DNA of 10,853 nucleotides from CAZVCJ01 sp964625745 (GTDB taxonomy: Bacteria > Chloroflexota > Anaerolineae > VGOG01): assembly GCA_964625745.1 (NCBI GenBank), contig CAZVCJ010000138.1:1-10853 (forward strand), read 5' to 3'. Of the stretch, positions 1 to 4,195 are shown piece by piece (the first letter of the stretch is position 1; each line of letters opens with the position of its first letter). The notes below the pieces were generated by a model. That model searched no databases. It was given only the letters and a program-made list of their open reading frames with translations, and was not told the origin of the DNA. The position numbers and the translations under genes are program-made.

Positions 1-81
1 CAGGGCGCTATTCAATTGTTAACTTACCATAAAATTACATTCTCCGATACACTCTCTAGCGTTATTCTTACACAACTGAGG

Positions 82-87
82 TACAAT
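82..87 (+). promoter_or_regulatory. possible -10 box (TACAAT) for the Hsp20 gene
   Basis: TACAAT matches the sigma-70 -10 consensus at five of six positions and lies 34 bases before the Hsp20 start. No convincing -35 hexamer lies 16-18 bases upstream, and no CIRCE inverted repeat is visible. Heat-shock control, if present, is therefore not readable here. Weak call. Confidence 0.3.
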
Positions 88-103
88 AGAGTTGAAGATC
101 TAC

Positions 104-114
104 AAAGGAGGTGA
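104..114 (+). promoter_or_regulatory. strong ribosome binding site of the Hsp20 gene
   Basis: AAAGGAGGTGA is nearly a perfect complement of the 16S rRNA 3' end and lies six bases before the ATG at 121. It fixes the start codon and suggests efficient translation, as expected for a stress chaperone. Confidence 0.85.
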
Positions 115-120
115 ACAGTA

Positions 121-570
121 ATGGCTAACATAGTACGTTGGGAACCCTTCCGGGATTTGATCTCCCTGAGGGAAGCGATGGATCGGCTGTTTGAGGAGAG
201 CTTCATCCGGCCTCGCTCTGGCTGGCTGGCTCCCCAGGGCCCCGGGACCCTGGCGGTGGACATGTATGAAACCGACCAGGACGTGGTAGTCAAGAGCTCT
301 GTGTCCGGCGTCAAGCCCGAGGACATTGACATCACCATCACCGGCGATACCCTGACCATCAAGGGCGAGACCAAGACCGAGGAGAAAGTCGAGGAAGGCA
401 ACTACATCCGCCAGGAGCGACGCTACGGAGCTTTCTCTCGTTCCCTGACCTTGCCCACGACTATCGTGGTGGAGAAGGCCAAGGCCGAGTTCGAGAACGG
501 CGTGCTGACCCTGACTCTCCCCAAGGCTGAGGAAGTCAAGCCCAAGACCATCAAAGTTAAGACCAAGTAG
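121..570 (+). CDS. small heat-shock protein, Hsp20 / alpha-crystallin family
   Basis: This is an ATP-independent holdase that binds partly unfolded cytosolic proteins and keeps them refoldable by other chaperones. The 149-residue length is normal for bacterial Hsp20. Residues 1-42 form the N-terminal arm, beginning MANIVRWEPFRD. The alpha-crystallin domain runs from about 43 (LAVDMYETD) to about 137 and contains the family motifs AFSRSLTLP and GVLTLTLPK. The C-terminal tail carries an I-x-V motif in KTIKVK, the usual oligomer-forming contact. The start is supported by the ribosome binding site at 104-114. The gene appears monocistronic: a hairpin follows its stop and the next gene has its own ribosome binding site. 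The family call is secure; specific clients cannot be read from the sequence. Confidence 0.96.
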   Translation: MANIVRWEPFRDLISLREAMDRLFEESFIRPRSGWLAPQGPGTLAVDMYETDQDVVVKSSVSGVKPEDIDITITGDTLTIKGETKTEEKVEEGNYIRQERRYGAFSRSLTLPTTIVVEKAKAEFENGVLTLTLPKAEEVKPKTIKVKTK

Positions 571-585
571 CAATCGCCAATGCGT

Positions 586-633
586 CAATGACCAAATCCC
601 AGTAACTCGAAAGAGGTCGGGATTTGGTCATTG
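586..633 (+). terminator. perfect 15-bp stem-loop after the Hsp20 gene
   Basis: The arms at 586-600 and 619-633 are exact inverted complements (core AATGACCAAATCCC / GGGATTTGGTCATT) around an 18-base loop, 15 bases after the Hsp20 stop. No run of T follows on either strand, so it is not a textbook intrinsic terminator. It may be a mRNA 3'-end stabiliser or a factor-assisted terminator. The structure is certain; the function is inferred. Confidence 0.6.
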
Positions 634-682
634 CGCGTCATCTATCCCTATTCACGCCAACGAGACTTGAGGAGATGCCCCA

Positions 683-928
683 ATGCCCATGTACGAATAC
701 GAGTGCCTCGAATGTGGCCTTCACTTCGAATGCCTTCAGAATTACAATGACCCACATGTTGCGCGGTGTCCACGAGGCCATCGTAACGTGCGGCGGGTGT
801 TCTCACCTCCGGCCATTGTCTTCAAAGGTTCCGGCTTCTACGTGACCGACAACCGCCACGGCAGTGGCGACAACAGGAAGCCAAGCGTAGAGGCCAAGAC
901 ACCCCAGAAGAAAGAAGCTGCCAACTGA
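683..928 (+). CDS. FmdB-family putative regulatory zinc-ribbon protein (variant)
   Basis: This is a small 81-residue protein of the FmdB/CxxC_CxxC_SSSS type, a family often annotated as a putative regulator but without a firmly established biochemical role. It begins MPMYEYECLECG, giving the first zinc knuckle C8-x2-C11. It then has the family signature VRRVFSPPAIVFKGSGFYVTDNR, split here as VRRVFSPPAIVF (about 36-47) and KGSGFYVTDNR (about 48-58). The tail is low-complexity, Lys-rich and ends KKEAAN. The second knuckle, normally CPxCG, reads C29-P-R-G-H33, so a Cys ligand is missing and His33 may replace it. GAGGAG at 669-674, eight bases upstream, supports the ATG at 683; the ATG three bases past the next codon is a less likely alternative. 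The stop codon is embedded in the downstream hairpin. Confidence 0.88.
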   Translation: MPMYEYECLECGLHFECLQNYNDPHVARCPRGHRNVRRVFSPPAIVFKGSGFYVTDNRHGSGDNRKPSVEAKTPQKKEAAN

Positions 929-948
929 GCACAAGAGTTGGCAGCTTC
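908..948. terminator. bidirectional terminator hairpin between convergent fmdB and DUF5666 genes
   Basis: A perfect 13-bp stem (914-926 with 936-948, GAAGCTGCCAACT / AGTTGGCAGCTTC) closes a nine-base loop. The fmdB stop codon (926-928) is at the tip of the left arm. A T-rich stretch follows on the plus strand (951 onward). On the minus strand a closer TTTCTT run follows, which would serve the convergent DUF5666 gene ending at 1092. It is homologous in sequence to the hairpin at 10214-10254. Confidence 0.75.
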
Positions 949-964
949 CCCATTTCTCTATTTC

Positions 965-1006
965 TCCCCAATCCACCGCCACCAGTATGATGTCCACGAT
1001 GTCGCC
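965..1006 (-). pseudogene. possible decayed dockerin-helix fragment
   Basis: One minus-strand frame between the DUF5666 stop and the terminator reads GDIVDIILVAVDWG. This resembles the last dockerin-like helix of the subtilase in this window (GDVDIVDIMRVANRWN). Over the first nine codons after the shared Gly about 21 of 27 bases match, with most differences at third positions. There is no good start codon or ribosome binding site, and a stop (TAA) lies upstream in the same frame. It is either a gene-tail relic or a coincidence; low confidence. Confidence 0.25.
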
Positions 1007-1091
1007 CAGCACTGCTCCGGCCGGCAGCGAACATGAGCCGCTGCTGCCGCTGGTGTGGTAGATGCTCTCTTCCTCCTTCAGTGGTTATGGT

Positions 1092-2519
1092 TCAGGTTCC
1101 GTTGGGACCCCCGGTCTCTGGCAATGCCACGATGATGTCGCGAACCTCCACCGGCTCAAGGCTGCCGCCAGGGTCCTTGACCTCGATCTCAGTGGCGTAC
1201 ACAGTCCGCGGCCCCACCTGCTTGCCCTTGACCTCCGCCAGCAGCCCCACCTGCGGGGTGGCGCCTGTGATGACAGTGTCATCGGTGATGAGCACGGTGA
1301 AGCCAGCAACGATCCACACACCTTCCTCGATGCTCTGGATGCGGCCCCTGAATTCGACTTCGGGAGGCTTGACCACGATGAGCTTGGCCAGCACAGAGCG
1401 ATTGTCCAGCAGGAAACCTTGCACCTTCACGTGAGCGCCCACCTGTAGCTCGCCCTCAATGCGGGTGAGGTTGTTGATCAGCACATCCACCAGCGAGCCC
1501 TCGGTGTCGGTGGCGCTCCAGACGCTCACCACGATCATTGTCGGGGGATCTCCCTCCATCCGCATGATAATGCCACGGAACTCCACCGGGCGCGGCGGGT
1601 GGTCCTCCCTGATGTGCACCTTCAGGGCCAGGAGGGTGCCGTCCTCCCGACCGACAGCGGTGACTTTGGCCCAGTCCCCCACTTCTGGCCTGACTCCAGG
1701 CGGCCTGATCTTGGTATTCTCATCAACAGAGAACGTGACAGCCCTGGAGGCGGTGTTGGTGGTTTCCACCGTCCACTCGCCGATCAACCCGTTCGGCAGG
1801 TCGGTGATTCGGCCTTCGAAACGCACCTGTTTGTTGCCGGGACCACCATTGTCCTCCAGCACTTCGATCTCACTGGCCAGGATGCTGCCGTTGTCACGAA
1901 GGACGCCCTTACCCTCTATCAACTGGCCGACTTCCAGGTCAGCAAAGGTAATGGTGTTGCCATCGGCGTCCTTGATCACGGTGTTCTCGTCGGTGACCAC
2001 GGTGATAGTGCGAGACCCCATCTGCACCGTCAGAGTGGGAAGCGGGGTAACAGCGACCTCGGGCTTGGCGACGATGGTGCCACGGAAACCAACCTGAGCG
2101 TCGTCTTCCTGCTTCACGTGGATCTTACCGGCCAGGACGCTGCCATCGTCCTGAAGGGTGCCTTCCACTTTGACCTGCTGACCGACGGCCAGATCAGTGA
2201 TGGTGCCTTCCTCGCCTCCGATGCGGATGCGCGTATCAGCGTTGATGTGAACGATCCACGTGGTCGGCGCGACAGGCGTCAGGGATCCTGCGTCGTCTAT
2301 GGTCTCCACAGTGATGGTGGCCGTGTCTGGCTCGACCCCAGGGGCGATGTCTGTGATGGAGCCTTCGAACCGCACCTCCTCCGTATCGTTGGGTTCAGTG
2401 GAAGTGGCAGTTGCCACCTGGGCTGGTTCCACCAATTCATCTGCGGCAACCGAGAACGAGCCGAAGAGCATGGTGAGCGTTAAAGCGAGAATCAGCAATA
2501 GAGTCGTCTTTCTAATCAT
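1092..2519 (-). CDS. secreted multi-repeat DUF5666-domain protein with C-terminal LPETG
   Basis: This 475-residue exported protein has no known catalytic role. A signal peptide is clear: MIRKTT, a Leu-rich core at about 7-20, and an AxA-type cleavage region near 26. A Thr/Glu-rich linker follows. Five tandem beta-rich units then begin with a V-x-F-R/E-G motif at about 49, 143, 232, 312 and 388. Each has an inner D-x-N/D-T-x-I segment, a V-G-x-x-V-x-V-x-G segment and an end such as KIHVK or EIEVK, the pattern of DUF5666. The protein ends ALPETGGPNGT. LPETG matches a sortase motif, but only five residues follow it, with no membrane span or basic tail. CCTCCTC at 2526-2532 (GAGGAGG on the coding strand) places the start at 2519. 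The gene is divergent from the sigma-factor operon. A surface or binding role is plausible but unproven. Confidence 0.85.
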   Translation of the reverse strand: MIRKTTLLLILALTLTMLFGSFSVAADELVEPAQVATATSTEPNDTEEVRFEGSITDIAPGVEPDTATITVETIDDAGSLTPVAPTTWIVHINADTRIRIGGEEGTITDLAVGQQVKVEGTLQDDGSVLAGKIHVKQEDDAQVGFRGTIVAKPEVAVTPLPTLTVQMGSRTITVVTDENTVIKDADGNTITFADLEVGQLIEGKGVLRDNGSILASEIEVLEDNGGPGNKQVRFEGRITDLPNGLIGEWTVETTNTASRAVTFSVDENTKIRPPGVRPEVGDWAKVTAVGREDGTLLALKVHIREDHPPRPVEFRGIIMRMEGDPPTMIVVSVWSATDTEGSLVDVLINNLTRIEGELQVGAHVKVQGFLLDNRSVLAKLIVVKPPEVEFRGRIQSIEEGVWIVAGFTVLITDDTVITGATPQVGLLAEVKGKQVGPRTVYATEIEVKDPGGSLEPVEVRDIIVALPETGGPNGT

Positions 2520-2525
2520 GGGTAT

Positions 2526-2532
2526 CCTCCTC
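2526..2532 (-). promoter_or_regulatory. ribosome binding site of the DUF5666 gene
   Basis: The coding strand reads GAGGAGG six bases before the ATG whose complement is at 2517-2519. It fixes the start of the secreted repeat protein. Confidence 0.8.
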
Positions 2533-2826
2533 GAGTTAGTTGTTAGAGTTTCGGCACAACATCAGACATCCACAAGCATAGACTGATGGAGTCATTCAGT
2601 TATGCCCTCGAGGAGGACGAAAAATACACGCCTCAATGTGAGCGAGCCAAGTTCTCCCATACTCAGGGCCGACAACACTCCAGCGTTCCATGTCGGCGGC
2701 AAGGTGACACCTGAGCGTCAGACCTGACTGAGAGACCCCAAACGAGAGAACCGGCCCCGCACCCAACAGGAACTAATTAAGGAACTATCCTTCTGAATCT
2801 ATTATCCTTGACTCCCAGAGTCCCCC
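2533..2826. other. divergent intergenic region without a recognised gene
   Basis: About 300 bases between the divergent DUF5666 and sigma-factor genes hold no supported reading frame or RNA gene. The left half should contain the DUF5666 promoter, but I could not pick out a convincing -35/-10 pair on the minus strand. The right end carries an exact direct repeat, GGAACTA, at 2769-2775 and 2781-2787 (12-base period, about one helical turn). It also becomes AT-richer (2771-2808) before the sigma-factor promoter. Confidence 0.6.
2769..2787 (+). promoter_or_regulatory. tandem GGAACTA boxes, possible ECF-sigma or regulator site
   Basis: Two copies of GGAACTA, 12 bases apart, sit about 40-60 bases before the sigma-70-type promoter of the operon. 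GGAAC is the classic -35 core of many ECF sigma-factor promoters, so the boxes could mediate autoregulation by the sigma factor encoded just downstream. They could also be an operator. Seven bases twice is little evidence; this is a hypothesis. Confidence 0.3.
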
Positions 2827-2855
2827 TTGCCCTCCCCTGCTACCTGTGGTATACT
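2827..2855 (+). promoter_or_regulatory. sigma-70-type extended -10 promoter of the sigma/CHAT operon
   Basis: TTGCCC at 2827-2832 and TATACT at 2850-2855 are separated by exactly 17 bases, and TG-G precedes the -10 box (extended -10). The predicted transcription start near 2862 leaves about 68 bases of leader before the ATG at 2930. It also argues against the longer reading frame from GTG at 2846, which would begin inside the -10 region. This is the best promoter in the window together with the one at 10310. Confidence 0.65.
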
Positions 2856-2929
2856 TCAGGTGTAGCAAAGAACTCTATCCCCTTGTCAGCCGCGTTCCGT
2901 TATGTGTGTATCGTCTCAGCCATTGTGCC

Positions 2930-3478
2930 ATGCCTGATACCGACTGGAAACTGATCATCGCCTGTCGCCGAGGCGACGAGCGTGCCTGGGAGACCCTCAT
3001 CGCCCGCTACGAGCGACTCGTCTTCTCCATCGCCCGCCGTCAGGGCCTCTCCGCTGCCGACGCTGCCGACGTCGCGCAGAAGGTCTTCATCATCTTGCTG
3101 AAAAGCATAGACCGGCTGCCGGAAGACGTCAACCTGGGCGGCTGGTTGACCACCGTGACCCGCCGACACACCTGGCGCGCTATGGCCCGCTTGGGACGGG
3201 AGTTACCCGGCGAAAAAGAAGACATAGCCGAGAGTGCCATCCTGCTCGGTCGCCGAGCCCCTGACCCCATTGACCGCTGGGAGACGCTGCAAACAGTGCA
3301 CGAAGCGCTGAACCGCCTGGGAGAGCGTTGCCGGCAACTCTTGCTATCCCTGTACTTCGACCCGATGGAACCTTCCTACGCTGAGGTAGCCAGTCGCCTG
3401 AAGATGCCCGTGGGCAGCATCGGCCCCACCCGCGCCCGCTGCCTGACCAAGCTCAAAGCCTTCCTCGAGGCGGGCTGA
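2930..3478 (+). CDS. ECF-type RNA polymerase sigma factor
   Basis: This 182-residue protein directs RNA polymerase to alternative promoters. Region 2 covers about 18-85, with RYERLVFSIARRQ, then ADVAQKVFIILLKSIDRL (core and -10 recognition helices), then GGWLTTVTRRHTWR. Region 4 covers about 125-178, with LLSLYFDP, a helix-turn-helix YAEVASRLKMPVGSIGPTRA and RCLTKLKAFL. The IGPTRxRCL end is a variant seen in a subset of ECF factors. There is no region 1.1 or 3, which fits the ECF class. The ATG at 2930 was chosen because upstream in-frame codons overlap the promoter; GTG at 2906 is an alternative, and no strong ribosome binding site is visible for either. The gene is first in the probable operon and is followed 90 bases later by an anti-sigma-like gene, its likely partner. 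The target regulon is unknown. Confidence 0.9.
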   Translation: MPDTDWKLIIACRRGDERAWETLIARYERLVFSIARRQGLSAADAADVAQKVFIILLKSIDRLPEDVNLGGWLTTVTRRHTWRAMARLGRELPGEKEDIAESAILLGRRAPDPIDRWETLQTVHEALNRLGERCRQLLLSLYFDPMEPSYAEVASRLKMPVGSIGPTRARCLTKLKAFLEAG

Positions 3479-3531
3479 CATGTATTTTTGGGCCTCTCCA
3501 AAGGCATAACCAGGTGAGATTATCTAACGCC

Positions 3532-3551
3532 GTGCCAACAAAGTTGGCCAC
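3532..3551 (+). other. small hairpin just before the anti-sigma-like gene's ribosome binding site
   Basis: GCCAAC (3534-3539) and GTTGGC (3543-3548) pair around an AAA loop. Two further pairs are possible across a bulge. The hairpin ends about five bases before the GAGGAGGAGAG ribosome binding site (3556-3566). It has no T run and so is unlikely to terminate. It could tune translation or mRNA processing between the sigma and anti-sigma genes. Function unproven. Confidence 0.35.
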
Positions 3552-3568
3552 CGTCGAGGAGGAGAGAT

Positions 3569-4195
3569 ATGTCCCCACAGACACGAGTTCCCTTTGAAAT
3601 CCTGGCCGACCTGGTGGATGGTCGCCTCTCAGAGAGCGAAGCGGCCGAAGCAAGGAATCAGTTAGCCGACGCTGACCCGCGCACCCGAGCGGACCTGGCC
3701 TGGCTGCAAGCCCTGGCCGCCTTCCGTCGGGCCATGCCGCTCGAAGCTCCGCCCGAGCGAGTGCGCGAAGCTTTGCGCACCCACTTCCGCCGTTGGGCCG
3801 AAGAGCGACGCGGACCGGGCCTCTTCCAACGCCTGGTGGCCCAACTGACCTTCGACAGCCGGCTCCAGCCGGCTCTGGTCGGCGCCCGAGGTGGGCTAAC
3901 CGAGCCTGGCCAACTGCTCTACACCACTGATCGGATGGACATTGAGCTTCACCTCCTGCCAGCGGAGCTGGGCCAGGTGCGCATCCTGGGTCAGGCTCTG
4001 CCCCGCGACCAAGACCTGGACATGGTTGACTGCGCAGTGCAATTGCTGGCCGGGGAGCAAGAGCTTGGTCTGACCAGCACCAACGAATTGGGTGAGTTCA
4101 TCTTCGAAGTCACCCCTGGTAGTGATTACACACTCATCCTGGTGAGTGAGGGGGAGGAGATCGCGCTTGAGCACGTTGACCTCACCACTGGCTGA
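3569..4195 (+). CDS. putative cytosolic zinc-less anti-sigma-like protein
   Basis: This 208-residue protein has no transmembrane segment. Residues 8-55 (FEILADLVDGRLSESEAAE to about AFRRAM) resemble the helical anti-sigma fold that normally carries H-x3-C-x2-C, but the zinc ligands are absent; the only Cys is at 155. Residues 60-95 are a charged, arginine-rich helical linker. Residues about 115-205 start with QLLYTTDRMDIELHLLP. They end with a carboxypeptidase-regulatory-like beta-sandwich, with G-x-x-L around 140, a turn TSTNELGEFIFEV at 169-181, and DYTLILV at 186-192. GAGGAGGAGAG at 3556-3566 supports the start. The position between an ECF sigma gene and a TPR-CHAT gene suggests it restrains the sigma factor and may be the protease substrate. 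That is inference from context; sequence similarity to true anti-sigma factors is limited. Confidence 0.6.
   Translation: MSPQTRVPFEILADLVDGRLSESEAAEARNQLADADPRTRADLAWLQALAAFRRAMPLEAPPERVREALRTHFRRWAEERRGPGLFQRLVAQLTFDSRLQPALVGARGGLTEPGQLLYTTDRMDIELHLLPAELGQVRILGQALPRDQDLDMVDCAVQLLAGEQELGLTSTNELGEFIFEVTPGSDYTLILVSEGEEIALEHVDLTTG
4151..4160 (+). promoter_or_regulatory. ribosome binding site that sets a TTG start for the CHAT gene
   Basis: GGGGAGGAGA lies inside the end of the preceding gene. Its GGAGGAG core ends seven bases before TTG at 4167. The longer reading frame from GTG at 4146 would place the ribosome binding site inside the coding region, so TTG at 4167 is preferred. A second TTG at 4176 is possible but less well spaced. 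Confidence 0.7.

Noticed and set aside
803..1034. Two short minus-strand frames of about 70 codons over the fmdB 3' end
   Set aside because: They run antisense through fmdB and the terminator hairpin without start signals. Only the small dockerin-like stretch within one of them is noted separately.
1599..2483. Long open frame on the plus strand opposite the DUF5666 gene (294 codons)
   Set aside because: It lies wholly antisense to a gene with signal peptide, ribosome binding site and clear repeats. Its translation shows no family motif and it has no good ribosome binding site.
2846..2929. N-terminal extension of the sigma factor from GTG at 2846
   Set aside because: The GTG overlaps the extended -10 promoter element, and the added residues do not resemble an ECF N-terminus. 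ATG at 2930 gives a normal-length protein.
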